This document shows, in pieces, positions 1-7,919 of a stretch of DNA of 21,648 nucleotides. Source of the stretch: Spirochaetaceae bacterium. Its GTDB lineage: Bacteria > Spirochaetota > Spirochaetia > B11-G9. The DNA lies in assembly GCA_030633365.1 (NCBI GenBank), contig DAOVSY010000010.1:1-21648 (forward strand). Reading direction: 5' to 3'. A program made the translations under genes and the position numbers. The stretch's first letter is position 1; every line of letters begins with the position of its first letter. Below the pieces are notes generated by a model, which saw only the letters and a list, made by a program, of their open reading frames with translations, did not search any database and was not told where the DNA came from.

Positions 1-293
1 GGGCATCCAATAACGGTGATCGTTTTGTAAGAAATATTTTTCTTGAGGTTGCAGGATATATTGGGTCTAAATTAGTTGATATAGCAAACATCTTAAATCC
101 GGAATCTATAATATTAAGAGGCAGTATTATTGATGGGAATTCGTTTCTTTACGAAAATATCAAAAGAATAATTGAAACTAAAAGTTTATCTGTTCTTGCA
201 GATACAATAGAAATTGTTTATACAGATGAAAGTTCTGATATTAGAATTCCTGGTGTAAGTTCCTATATTCTTATGAATTATTTTAGGGGATAG
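1..293 (+). CDS. ROK-family protein, C-terminal end (partial)
   Basis: Only the last 96 codons are in the window; reading starts at base 3 and ends at a TAG at 291-293. The translation contains the pattern 'DIANILNPESIILRGSII', the C-terminal ROK hallmark (helix, then 'NP..I.lgG.i'), followed by the usual helix-strand end. ROK proteins are either sugar kinases or transcriptional repressors with an N-terminal winged helix. The end that separates the two is outside the window, so the subtype is open. In a sugar-catabolic neighbourhood a xylose-repressor-like regulator is as likely as a kinase. Its stop lies 14 bases from the stop of the convergent aldose-epimerase gene. Confidence 0.8.
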   Translation, partial: ASNNGDRFVRNIFLEVAGYIGSKLVDIANILNPESIILRGSIIDGNSFLYENIKRIIETKSLSVLADTIEIVYTDESSDIRIPGVSSYILMNYFRG

Positions 294-307
294 AATACAA
301 ATGTTTT

Positions 308-1201
308 CTATAGGAGATCAATTCCTACACTGGCATAGTATTCTTCCCCCGGCCCAAGAATCAATAATTCATCACTATTAAACGAATTGGGTTTTGAGCT
401 AATTGGTTCAATTGCTATTGATGTTTTTTCCGGCGGTATAAACAGCTGAGTATAAGCAAAGTTTTCCTGTTGTATTTTAATACTGTATTTCTTGTTATTA
501 AGAATAGTTATTCCATCAGCAGGAACTTTAAATGAATGATCAAGAAATAAATCAGAAAAAGAGCTTACCTTCGAAAAATCGAATTTGCTGCCTGATAATG
601 GAACACCATCTCCAACTGAAAGAAAGTTTTTATCAATATCAAAATAATATGGATATTTAGCTTGTAATGTTGATGTAGGATCAGTTTTAAAATAAGAATG
701 CCATCCTAAAGCATAGGGGGCTGGTATTGTATCCTCATTTATTACAGTAAAATATATTTTAACTCCACTATTATGAAGTTTAATTTCTGTTTTTAAAGAT
801 ATATCAAAAGGATAACCTTGTATTTGATCTTTTCCTGTACGCCAATAAAACACTACTTCTGTTTCTGTATGTTTTAATATAGAAACTTCCTTGTTGTACA
901 TAAACCCATGAATTGCACTTTCATCTTCACTGCAGTTTATCACTAACTGATAATCATTCCCTTCATATGTATATTTCCCATCCGGTATACGGTCGTTAAA
1001 GGGAAATAAAAATCTTCCCCTGAATAGAGGATTATCCAGTAATTCTTCTTCTTTATCATTTTCCAGAATTTGATGTAAATCAGGACCCAGGGTTAGGGAA
1101 ACTACTGTTCCACCAAAAGTAGGAGAAAGTACAAGGCTTTCTTTTGTTTTGTGGTTTATCAGTTTTATAAAGGAAATCTTTTTTTTTAATAAGTTATTCA
1201 T
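308..1201 (-). CDS. Aldose 1-epimerase (GalM-like mutarotase)
   Basis: This 297-residue protein belongs to the aldose 1-epimerase family, which interconverts alpha and beta anomers of free sugars in the cytoplasm. Visible family marks are the 'RGRFLFPFNDRIPDGKY' segment (residues 61-77), the first catalytic His in 'AIHGF' (H99), the 'GWHSYF' motif with the second His (H168), and the C-terminal 'SIAIEPIS' with the putative catalytic base E265. The length is slightly short of classical GalM (about 340), as in the sugar-nonspecific branch. No signal peptide is present. It is the second gene of an operon with the aldo/keto reductase upstream (14-base gap). I see no clear Shine-Dalgarno before its ATG, and a hairpin sits just upstream, so translation may be coupled to the reductase. 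Substrate unknown. Confidence 0.9.
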   Translation of the reverse strand: MNNLLKKKISFIKLINHKTKESLVLSPTFGGTVVSLTLGPDLHQILENDKEEELLDNPLFRGRFLFPFNDRIPDGKYTYEGNDYQLVINCSEDESAIHGFMYNKEVSILKHTETEVVFYWRTGKDQIQGYPFDISLKTEIKLHNSGVKIYFTVINEDTIPAPYALGWHSYFKTDPTSTLQAKYPYYFDIDKNFLSVGDGVPLSGSKFDFSKVSSFSDLFLDHSFKVPADGITILNNKKYSIKIQQENFAYTQLFIPPEKTSIAIEPISSKPNSFNSDELLILGPGEEYYASVGIDLL

Positions 1202-1210
1202 AAAATTATT

Positions 1211-1234
1211 AACAGCTAAGTAAAAAGAGCTGTT
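1211..1234 (-). promoter_or_regulatory. Inverted repeat between reductase stop and epimerase start
   Basis: AACAGCT (1211-1217) pairs perfectly with AGCTGTT (1228-1234) around a 10-base loop. Read on the minus strand, the stem includes the reductase stop codon (1216-1218) and ends about 9 bases before the epimerase ATG, where a ribosome binding site would normally lie. A role in translational coupling or partial termination is inferred; the tail is AT-rich but has no strong U-run. Confidence 0.35.
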
Positions 1235-2076
1235 GCTCCTTTGTATTTTACAAAATTCTCCATATCTGTATCAGTAATTCCCCTTGTGAAATCAGATGCA
1301 GCCTTCATGATAAGTGGAAGCAGATGGATGTCTGCGGCTGTATTGATAAATATCTGTTCATTTCCTAACGCCCAGTGAATAGCAGTTATTATATCCTCCT
1401 CTTTGGAAAACGGATCATACCAGGTAGAAAAATTATTTTGGTTATTTTCTGTTTTTGGTCCCTTTGCAAGAGTTTTAATAGCCTGCAGAGCAATTCCTTT
1501 GCTCAGGCATAAAGAAGCAAGTTTTTCAAATCCCCTGCGGTACTCAATGTTTTGTATCATAGGATAGTTGTAAGGGAGAAGGACTGAATCAAAAGGATAC
1601 TTAGCAAGACTTTTTAGATGCATCCAGGGAGCTGATATCCCATGTCCGGAAACACCTAAAAATCGAACAAGTCCCTTTTCTTTGGCTTCAATAAAAGCCT
1701 TCAATGCTCCATTTTCTGACATTGCTGTATCCCAGTCTTTCTGATCAACAAGAAGGTGCATCTGCCAGAGATCAATTGAATCAACTTTAAGTCTATCCAA
1801 TGAACGGAACAGTTCCTCTTTAGCTCCAAGGTAAGTTCTCTCTTCAGTTTTTGTTGCAAGAAATACTTTACTCCTGTTTTGTTTCAGCCATGGCCCTAAT
1901 CGGATTTCAGAATCCCCATAGCTTGCAGCTGTATCAATGTGGTTGACTCCATATTTTTCAAGGAGGTCCATTGTACGATCCGCCTCTTCCTGAGTTACTG
2001 TAAAAAATGCGGCCGCTCCAAAAAGGGTTCTTGTACTCATATGTCCTGTTGATCCGAATTGTTTTTTTTCTATCAT
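1216..2076 (-). CDS. Aldo/keto reductase
   Basis: This is a 286-residue member of the aldo/keto reductase superfamily (NAD(P)H-dependent oxidoreductases with a TIM-barrel fold). All four catalytic residues are present at their usual spacing: D48 and Y53 in 'HIDTAASYG', K76 in 'ATKTEE' and H107 in 'LWQMHLL'. The C-terminal part carries the cofactor-binding region in a shortened form. The ATG is well supported by AAGGAG (complement of 2085-2090) about 8 bases upstream. It is the first gene of a minus-strand pair with the aldose epimerase and is divergent from the CBM9-like gene. It probably reduces or oxidises a sugar or sugar-derived aldehyde; the substrate cannot be told from sequence. Confidence 0.92.
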   Translation of the reverse strand: MIEKKQFGSTGHMSTRTLFGAAAFFTVTQEEADRTMDLLEKYGVNHIDTAASYGDSEIRLGPWLKQNRSKVFLATKTEERTYLGAKEELFRSLDRLKVDSIDLWQMHLLVDQKDWDTAMSENGALKAFIEAKEKGLVRFLGVSGHGISAPWMHLKSLAKYPFDSVLLPYNYPMIQNIEYRRGFEKLASLCLSKGIALQAIKTLAKGPKTENNQNNFSTWYDPFSKEEDIITAIHWALGNEQIFINTAADIHLLPLIMKAASDFTRGITDTDMENFVKYKGATALFT

Positions 2077-2185
2077 TTGGATAACTCCTTCAATTATAAT
2101 GATACTGTAATTTTAAATTTTTTTCAAAGGGAATGAATATTTTTACGATGTATTTTTCTAAAGCGACTTTACAGAGGGATAATAT

Positions 2186-2863
2186 ATGATACACTTGTAT
2201 GAAATGACTGAGATGAAAAAGCTTGATATCCCTGAATTTAAATTTACGACTCTCTGGCCCGATCTGAGTGAAGTTTCCTATGTCATTGAAAAACATGGAA
2301 CAGAGACTGATATCAGTGTAGTGAACTGGCAGAATTATGGTTATAGGCCTGAGGTTATTATTTTCAGTGGATATACAAACAATGAAATTCTATTAAAGTA
2401 CAGGGTTGAAGAACAGTATGTTCTTGGCAGAAATACCTGCATAAATTCTCCTGTTTATAAAGACAGTTGTGTTGAGTTTTTTATCTCCAGTGGTAATGGG
2501 TTTTATTATAATTTCGAGTTCAACTGCATAGGGACCTCTTATGCCGGCTATGGAGAACAGAGAGAAGGCCGTGTATTGATTGAAAAGGAAATAGTATCAA
2601 CAATAAGAACATATTCAACCTTAGGAGATAAACAAATTAATACCAGGGAAATAGATGAACCCTGGGAACTTACTATTGCGATTCCATTCAGCCTTTTCAA
2701 AGAAAAGGAGTTCCTGACACCCCGGGAATTTCCTTTTAAAGCAAATTTTTATAAATGCGGAGATAATCTTCCTATTCCCCATTATCTCACCTGGAATCCT
2801 GTAGGTGTAGATACTCCGGATTTCCACAGACCGGAATTCTTTGGAGATGTAATTTTTTTATAA
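2186..2863 (+). CDS. CBM9-like carbohydrate-binding protein, apparently cytoplasmic
   Basis: A 225-residue protein resembling the carbohydrate-binding-module family 9-like proteins, a beta-sandwich (DOMON-like) family. The strongest resemblance is in the C-terminal third, where residues around 'ANFYKCGDN', 'SWNPVG'-like 'TWNPVG' and 'PDFHRPEFFGDVIF' match a pattern common in this family. The middle segment 'CVEFFIS' followed by a Tyr/Phe-rich strand also fits. Unlike many family members it has no signal peptide or lipobox. The ATG at 2186 is preceded by GAGGG at a reasonable distance; in-frame ATGs at 2204 and 2213 are alternatives. It lies 38 bases upstream of the UroD-superfamily gene and is probably cotranscribed with it. 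I infer sugar binding only; no catalytic function is visible. Confidence 0.7.
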   Translation: MIHLYEMTEMKKLDIPEFKFTTLWPDLSEVSYVIEKHGTETDISVVNWQNYGYRPEVIIFSGYTNNEILLKYRVEEQYVLGRNTCINSPVYKDSCVEFFISSGNGFYYNFEFNCIGTSYAGYGEQREGRVLIEKEIVSTIRTYSTLGDKQINTREIDEPWELTIAIPFSLFKEKEFLTPREFPFKANFYKCGDNLPIPHYLTWNPVGVDTPDFHRPEFFGDVIFL

Positions 2864-2901
2864 GTATGGAAATTGTAACTTTACAGTAAGAGGTAAATAA
2901 G

Positions 2902-4080
2902 ATGAATGGACGTGAACGGATAGCTCTGGCTATGGGACATAAAATACCTGACCGTGTACCAGTAATGTGCCAGCTTGCTCTGGGGCATTATTTTCTCAAT
3001 ACAGATATAGATCCCCATAAAATCTGGTTCACAAGCGAGGGGTTTGCAGATGCTCTTATACAATTGCAGAGGCGATACCGTTTTGACGGTGTACTGGTAA
3101 ATCTTTGGGGAATGCCTTCAAATATACTGGATGAAGTAGTTTCCATACAGAAGTCTGACAGTGAAGAATTATTAACCTGGAAAAATGGAGAACTCACCTG
3201 TATTCCGGTTGATGATAATGCACAACATTATCTGGAAGGAAAGGTTTTACTTAACCGTGCAGATTTTGAAACAATTGATCTTGATAATCTTGATGGGATA
3301 AATAAAATTAAAGGATACTTCTGGAATATCTATCATCTGCCTTATATTCCTGAACTTGTCGGAGATTTCCTTCCTGGAGAAATTCCTGATTATTTTTTTA
3401 AATCAATTGATACTGTAAAATTCGGGGTTGGTAATGAGGTATCGGTTCACGGTGAGATCTACTCCCCTTTTACACATTTTATTGAGCTTTTCGGTTACGA
3501 AAATGCACTTATGAGTTTGTTAACAGATCCTGATCGTACACATATTATTCTTAAATACTTAACTAATGTAGTAGTATCCCATGCTCTGGCAACAGGGAAT
3601 CATGGAGTGGATGCTGTTCTAATCTCGTCTGCATTTGCAGGAGGACCATTTCTATCCCGGAATATGTACAGGGAATTTGTTCTTCCTTATGAAAAAATAG
3701 TTACCGATGCAGTAAAGAAAACAGGAACACCTGTATATACACATACATGCGGACAAATTGGAGATCGACTGGATCTAATGGTGCAAACAGGTACTATGGG
3801 CATTGATACTTTGGATCCTCCTCCATTGGGAAACACAGACCTTGCAACTGCATTAGAGGAACTGGATGGACGTGTTTTTGTAAAGGGAAATATGAATCCT
3901 GTTGAGTTATTGGGTTTTAAAACAGAAGAAGAAGTTCTTGCCCATGCAGCAAACCGGATTACTATTGGAAAACCAAAAGGAGGCTATATTCTAAGTACAG
4001 CCTGCTCTGTAGCACCAAGAACAGAACCATGGAAACTGGAACTGTTTACTCCTCTTTCAAAGAAGCTTGGAGTTTATTGA
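2902..4080 (+). CDS. UroD-superfamily protein with corrinoid-methyltransferase-type zinc ligands
   Basis: This 392-residue protein belongs to the uroporphyrinogen decarboxylase superfamily, which contains both haem-pathway decarboxylases and MtaA/MtbA-type methyltransferases that transfer a methyl group from a corrinoid protein to a thiol. The N-terminal 'MNGRERIALAMGHKIPDRVPV' segment is typical of the methyltransferase-like branch. H281-x-C283 in 'THTCGQ' and C368 in 'STACSV' form the His-x-Cys...Cys zinc set of that branch, at about the expected spacing. The start is supported by AGAGG 8-9 bases upstream of the ATG. No corrinoid protein or MtaB-like partner is visible nearby, so the acceptor and donor are unknown. 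It is unlikely to be haem-pathway HemE, given the context and the zinc ligands. Confidence 0.8.
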   Translation: MNGRERIALAMGHKIPDRVPVMCQLALGHYFLNTDIDPHKIWFTSEGFADALIQLQRRYRFDGVLVNLWGMPSNILDEVVSIQKSDSEELLTWKNGELTCIPVDDNAQHYLEGKVLLNRADFETIDLDNLDGINKIKGYFWNIYHLPYIPELVGDFLPGEIPDYFFKSIDTVKFGVGNEVSVHGEIYSPFTHFIELFGYENALMSLLTDPDRTHIILKYLTNVVVSHALATGNHGVDAVLISSAFAGGPFLSRNMYREFVLPYEKIVTDAVKKTGTPVYTHTCGQIGDRLDLMVQTGTMGIDTLDPPPLGNTDLATALEELDGRVFVKGNMNPVELLGFKTEEEVLAHAANRITIGKPKGGYILSTACSVAPRTEPWKLELFTPLSKKLGVY

Positions 4081-4097
4081 TTCATGGTTTTCCCGGC

Positions 4098-5573
4098 TTA
4101 ATACACATCTTTTATTCGATTTAACCATCCTGACAGGGGATCGTTCAATTTTTGCATTTCCTTTAAAAGCAGATCTATAAGCTCTTTTTTTGTCTCACTG
4201 TATTGCGGATTGGAAATCTGGTTTGTCATTTCATAGGGATCTTTTTGCAGATCGTAGAGCTCACCAATTGTTGGACTGTTGAATATAAATTTGTGTCTGT
4301 GAGTTCTGATCATCCTCTGGTTGAACTCAGTAAAATGAGCGGTAAACTGGCCATAAACATAATCTCTGTCAGTTGCTTCCTGTTCACCTTTAATTATGGG
4401 AAGAAGGCTTTTTGCCTGATCCAGAGTTGGGGATATCTCTTCTGCGGCTTCAATGGCAGTAGGAAACAGGTCATGTAAATATACAAACTCATTACAGATT
4501 GCATCCCTGCTCCTTGCTCCAGCTTGTTTAATTATCATGGGAATTTTATATGATGTATCATACATAAATTCCCCCTTTTCTATGAGTCTGTTTGAACCCA
4601 TAGCATCTCCATGATCTGCTGTAAACACAATTAAAGAGTTTTCATAGAGGCCATTTTCTTTTAAATAATTAATATACCGACCAATGTTTTTATCAATCAG
4701 GGTAATATATCCATAATACCTTGCAATAATTTTCTGCCATTCCTCCCAGGGCAGTTCATTAACTCCCCACATTTGGGAAACATGTTTCTGGTGAACAGGT
4801 TTATTTTCAAAGCTTTCATTAAAAGCAGGGTCCATTGGAATATCCAATGGATTATACATTGAGTAATAGGGTTCAGGAACCATACAGGGCGTATGAGGTC
4901 CCCAGAAATTAAGCCAGAGAAAAAAAGGATTGCCAGTTGAAACAGCATCAGCAGTATAGGATATTGCTTCCTCTGCCAGATAAGAGGGTATAGTCGCTTC
5001 TTCAGGACAGTTGAGTTTTGCCCGTAACTCCTGGGCACGGAGATTCGGATTATTTCCAAGAAATTGTTCGCTTACCTCCGGTACATCAAATCCTTGTTTG
5101 AAGATCCAGTCTCTGTATTCATTTTCCTTACCCGGACCCTGATCAAAAATAAGGTTCTTGTAAAATCCCGAACCGGGAAACCCGTAGTGTGCAAAATTAT
5201 GACCTTTGAATCCATAATCCCGGGGAAGTTTTGTTTCTGCAATATGCCACTTGCCGAGATATATTTTCTCATAACCCTTAAGAAAATCAGTTAATACAGG
5301 AAGATCAGGGAGGGGATCAGCTTTTACTCTATTAATATTATTATCTTCCGCATTTCTTGTTACTCCGTGGGATGTTGGAATAAGTCCTGTAAAAACAGAT
5401 GTTCTTGCTGGTCCGCACAGGGCTGTCGGGGTGAAGGCATTGGAAAAAAGAATCCCGTCATCTCTTAAGCTGTCTATATTTGGAGTTTTTACAATAGTAT
5501 TACCGTAGGCACCGAGCATATCTAATCGCTGCTGATCCACCATAATGTATATTATATTTGTTTTATTCGGCAT
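4098..5573 (-). CDS. Type I sulfatase (formylglycine-dependent), no signal peptide
   Basis: This 491-residue protein is an alkaline-phosphatase-superfamily sulfatase. The active-site signature C-x-P-x-R is C53-G-P-A-R57, so Cys53 would be oxidised to formylglycine; in an anaerobe this needs a radical-SAM maturase encoded elsewhere. Metal and substrate residues are visible at D13-Q14 ('MVDQQR'), K108 and H110 in 'LGKWH', H227 in 'GPHTP', and D320-H321 in 'TADHGD'. The N-terminus begins directly with the first beta strand, without a signal peptide, so it should act in the cytoplasm on an imported sulfated sugar. AAGGA before the ATG supports the start. It follows the AraC gene by 38 bases and converges with the UroD-like gene (17-base gap). 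Confidence 0.92.
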   Translation of the reverse strand: MPNKTNIIYIMVDQQRLDMLGAYGNTIVKTPNIDSLRDDGILFSNAFTPTALCGPARTSVFTGLIPTSHGVTRNAEDNNINRVKADPLPDLPVLTDFLKGYEKIYLGKWHIAETKLPRDYGFKGHNFAHYGFPGSGFYKNLIFDQGPGKENEYRDWIFKQGFDVPEVSEQFLGNNPNLRAQELRAKLNCPEEATIPSYLAEEAISYTADAVSTGNPFFLWLNFWGPHTPCMVPEPYYSMYNPLDIPMDPAFNESFENKPVHQKHVSQMWGVNELPWEEWQKIIARYYGYITLIDKNIGRYINYLKENGLYENSLIVFTADHGDAMGSNRLIEKGEFMYDTSYKIPMIIKQAGARSRDAICNEFVYLHDLFPTAIEAAEEISPTLDQAKSLLPIIKGEQEATDRDYVYGQFTAHFTEFNQRMIRTHRHKFIFNSPTIGELYDLQKDPYEMTNQISNPQYSETKKELIDLLLKEMQKLNDPLSGWLNRIKDVY

Positions 5574-5591
5574 TTTATTTCCTTCTATTAT

Positions 5592-5623
5592 ATTATACCA
5601 GGTTGATTTTATTATAGTTTCAA
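5592..5623 (-). promoter_or_regulatory. Possible promoter before the sulfatase gene
   Basis: On the minus strand an extended -10 element, TGGTATAAT (complement of 5592-5600), lies in the 38-base gap upstream of the sulfatase ribosome binding site. A TTGAAA hexamer (complement of 5618-5623), inside the 3' end of the AraC gene, could be a -35, but the 20-base spacing is longer than ideal; extended -10 promoters tolerate a poor -35. It would let the sulfatase be transcribed apart from the regulator. Confidence 0.4.
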
Positions 5624-6496
5624 TTTCACAGATGAGGAATACTCGGTTGGCGTCATTCCTATATATCTTTTAAAAATTTTTGAAAAGTAGTGAAGTGATG
5701 AATAGTTTAAAGCTGAAGAAATTTGAGTAAATGTGTAATCTCCCTCTCTAATAAGTTCTTTTGCCCTTTCAAGTTTTGTTATTTTGTAATACTCCATAAC
5801 ACTTCTTCCGGTTTTCTCCTTAAAAACATTCTCAATATAGGTACAGCTGAAGCCTGTTGTTCTGCAGACAGTCTCAAGATTCGGCATATTGATTAAATTA
5901 TTCTCAAAATACTCAACAACTCTATCAAAAGCATCTTTTCTTGTTTTTTCTTTCAGTGGAGAGGCTGGTTCGGTTGAAATACCTATGTGCATTTCTCTAC
6001 GCACCAGTCCAATCAATATCTGTTCCAGATATATTTTAATAAGCTGCTCGGTGGCAAAAACCTGTTTTCCCTTCCTTTTAAGAGACAGGAGCCATGGGTT
6101 ATTTAATGGAGAAGAAAAAGCATTCCCTGCTTCATGGAGTATTCTTGCAAGAAGGTTTTTTTCTTCATTGCCTATGCGAAGTATTTTATCATTAAACCAT
6201 TTCATAGCAGGACTGTTACAGGAAAATGACATAATTATAAGATTAGGTGCTATACGGCCATTGGCTCTAAGTCTGTGGAATTCGTTAGGTTTATGAAAAA
6301 TAATATCACCTTTTATAAGATTATGATTTTTATCTTCTGCAATTGCATTTATTGCACCCTTATCTACATATACAAATTCCCAGAAATCATGCTTTTCACC
6401 TTCAAAGCTAAAATCTTTTACGTATTCAAAATAGTGGATAGAGAAAATCTTGTTAATTTCTAATTCATGCTTTGGGATACGTCCAATATAATCCAT
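5612..6496 (-). CDS. AraC-family transcriptional regulator
   Basis: A one-component sugar-responsive regulator. The N-terminal half is a cupin-like sensor domain ('HDFWEFVYVDKG', then 'LIKGDIIFHKPNEFH'), and the last 105 residues form the two-helix-turn-helix AraC DNA-binding domain ('NLETVCRTTGFSCTYIENVFKEKTG' ... 'FTQISSALNYSSLHYFSKIFKRYIGMTPTEY'). I chose the ATG at 6496 (294 residues), since family members begin close to this point; the reading frame stays open to a TTG at 6556, which has a GAGAAAG motif upstream and would add 20 atypical residues. The gene is divergent from the ABC-transporter operon across about 160 bases and upstream of the sulfatase. It is the most likely regulator of one or both. 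The inducer is unknown. Confidence 0.92.
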   Translation of the reverse strand: MDYIGRIPKHELEINKIFSIHYFEYVKDFSFEGEKHDFWEFVYVDKGAINAIAEDKNHNLIKGDIIFHKPNEFHRLRANGRIAPNLIIMSFSCNSPAMKWFNDKILRIGNEEKNLLARILHEAGNAFSSPLNNPWLLSLKRKGKQVFATEQLIKIYLEQILIGLVRREMHIGISTEPASPLKEKTRKDAFDRVVEYFENNLINMPNLETVCRTTGFSCTYIENVFKEKTGRSVMEYYKITKLERAKELIREGDYTFTQISSALNYSSLHYFSKIFKRYIGMTPTEYSSSVKLKL

Positions 6497-6657
6497 TCTC
6501 TTTATTCTACTATGATATTGTGTATAAATAAACAAATAAAATATCGAAACAAACAAATCTTTCTCAGTTATACAGTGCTAAAATAGTTTCAGTTAATATT
6601 AAATGCGTGTGTTACACGTAGATAAAAACATTTTTCTATATGAAAAGGGAGAAAGAG
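6497..6657. promoter_or_regulatory. Divergent promoter region, AraC regulator / ABC operon
   Basis: This 161-base AT-rich gap separates the AraC gene from the ABC operon and must carry both promoters. A short palindrome, CGTGT-GTT-ACACG (6606-6618), stands out against the AT-rich background and is positioned where an operator for the operon would be expected. I could not assign a convincing -35/-10 pair for either direction. The strong ribosome binding site AAGGGAG lies just before the ATG at 6658. Confidence 0.45.
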
Positions 6658-7893
6658 ATGAAGAAAAGTTTTATTGTCTTTGCACTTATTCTAATTTTAA
6701 GTGTAAGTTCCACCTTATTGTTTGCAGGTGGTGAAAAAGAGGGCGGAGCTGAAAAAAGTAAAGTTACTTTCTGGCTGGCTGATTATGAAGGTATTGATCA
6801 TGATTTTGTAAATGAGATTTCAGCAGCATTTGAAGCTGAAAATCCTCAATATGATATGGATCTGGTAATTGTTGACTGGAATGCACTGCATGATAAATTA
6901 ACAACATCATTAGCTGCAGGCAATCCTCCGGATGCATCTGTAATAGGTACCAGATGGCTTCTGGAATTAATCGATCTTGATGCAGTAGCTGCACCTGGCG
7001 ATTATCTCGCAAAATCCACATTTGATAATATTGCTCCTGGTGCTATGGAAGCTATTGTTGATGGTGAACTTATGGGTGTACCTTTTGCTGCAGGTTCAAG
7101 ATTTATGGCTATGAATAAATCTCTTGCTTCAAAAGTTCCTTCCACAATGGAAGAACTTAGAGATTATGCACTTGAAGCATCGAAAGATGGAAACTATGGC
7201 CTTATAATGCCTGGTGGAAAGCACAGTGAACTTAGTGATTTTGTTTATTACTTCTATGCTGCAGGGGGCGATTTTTTTGATGCAAGCGGTAAATGTACAG
7301 TTAACTCTGCTGCCGGTGTGAAAGCTATGGAATTCATGATGAAATTAGCAAATGATGACAAGGTAGTTCAGGATGGTTATATGTCTCAAGATAGAAAACA
7401 GTCCCATCCTGTTTTTATGGCTGGTAAAGCTGCTTATGTTATGATAGGTGCCTGGGCCGATACTGAATACAATAAAATGAATGCAGACTGGGATATCGAA
7501 TATATGCAGATACCTCCTTTTGCCGGAAATAAACCAGCTCCTCTTATCGTTACAGATTCCATCGCTCTTTATGCTGATGGTAAGAATTTAGAAGGTATCG
7601 GAAAGTTTTTAGATTTTTTATATAAGGATGAATGGAAAGCTCCTCTTGATAAGCAAATGGGATTTCCTCCTGTAACTATCAGTGCTGCAAAACGTCCTGA
7701 ATTCCAAACACCTATGTATAAGGCTATGGGAGATGCAAATCTGGTTGCAAAGGGATGGCCTCTTGTAACTGGTTGGGTTGAATCCGCAAGTATTATCAGT
7801 GACGCAAATCAGAAAGCACTTCTTGGTCAGATGAGTGCAAAAGAAGCTCTCGACTGGGCAGCTGCAGAAGTTGATAAGATCAGAGCAGAATAA
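6658..7893 (+). CDS. ABC transporter sugar-binding protein (periplasmic)
   Basis: A 411-residue extracellular solute-binding protein of the family-1 (MalE/UgpB-like) group. It starts with Lys-Lys, a long hydrophobic core (residues 4-22) and 'LFAGGEKEGG', giving a signal peptide probably cut after Ala23. There is no Cys at the cleavage site, so it is a free periplasmic protein rather than a lipoprotein. The mature part shows the usual pattern: 'VTFWLADYEG', 'AGNPPDASVIGTRWL', 'GVPFAAGSRFMAMNKSLA', 'AAYVMIGAWAD'. An in-frame ATG at 6640 would add six residues but overlaps the AAGGGAG ribosome binding site, so 6658 is preferred. It heads the operon with two permeases and is followed by a stable hairpin. 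The ligand is unknown; family and context suggest an oligosaccharide or modified sugar. Confidence 0.93.
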   Translation: MKKSFIVFALILILSVSSTLLFAGGEKEGGAEKSKVTFWLADYEGIDHDFVNEISAAFEAENPQYDMDLVIVDWNALHDKLTTSLAAGNPPDASVIGTRWLLELIDLDAVAAPGDYLAKSTFDNIAPGAMEAIVDGELMGVPFAAGSRFMAMNKSLASKVPSTMEELRDYALEASKDGNYGLIMPGGKHSELSDFVYYFYAAGGDFFDASGKCTVNSAAGVKAMEFMMKLANDDKVVQDGYMSQDRKQSHPVFMAGKAAYVMIGAWADTEYNKMNADWDIEYMQIPPFAGNKPAPLIVTDSIALYADGKNLEGIGKFLDFLYKDEWKAPLDKQMGFPPVTISAAKRPEFQTPMYKAMGDANLVAKGWPLVTGWVESASIISDANQKALLGQMSAKEALDWAAAEVDKIRAE

Positions 7894-7919
7894 TTACAGA
7901 ATTATAGCTATAATCTTAA

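Noticed and set aside
2093..2098. TATAAT on the minus strand upstream of the aldo/keto reductase gene
   Set aside because: Transcription from it would start within the ribosome binding site, and no -35 hexamer is found at a usable distance.
2902..4080. Assignment as HemE of haem biosynthesis
   Set aside because: The zinc ligands, the lack of other haem genes and the sugar-gene context fit the methyltransferase-like branch better.
4203..4478. Plus-strand open frame of 91 codons
   Set aside because: It lies antisense inside the sulfatase gene, which has clear catalytic motifs on the other strand.
4697..5059. Minus-strand open frame of 120 codons
   Set aside because: It is an out-of-frame reading of the sulfatase gene without family resemblance.
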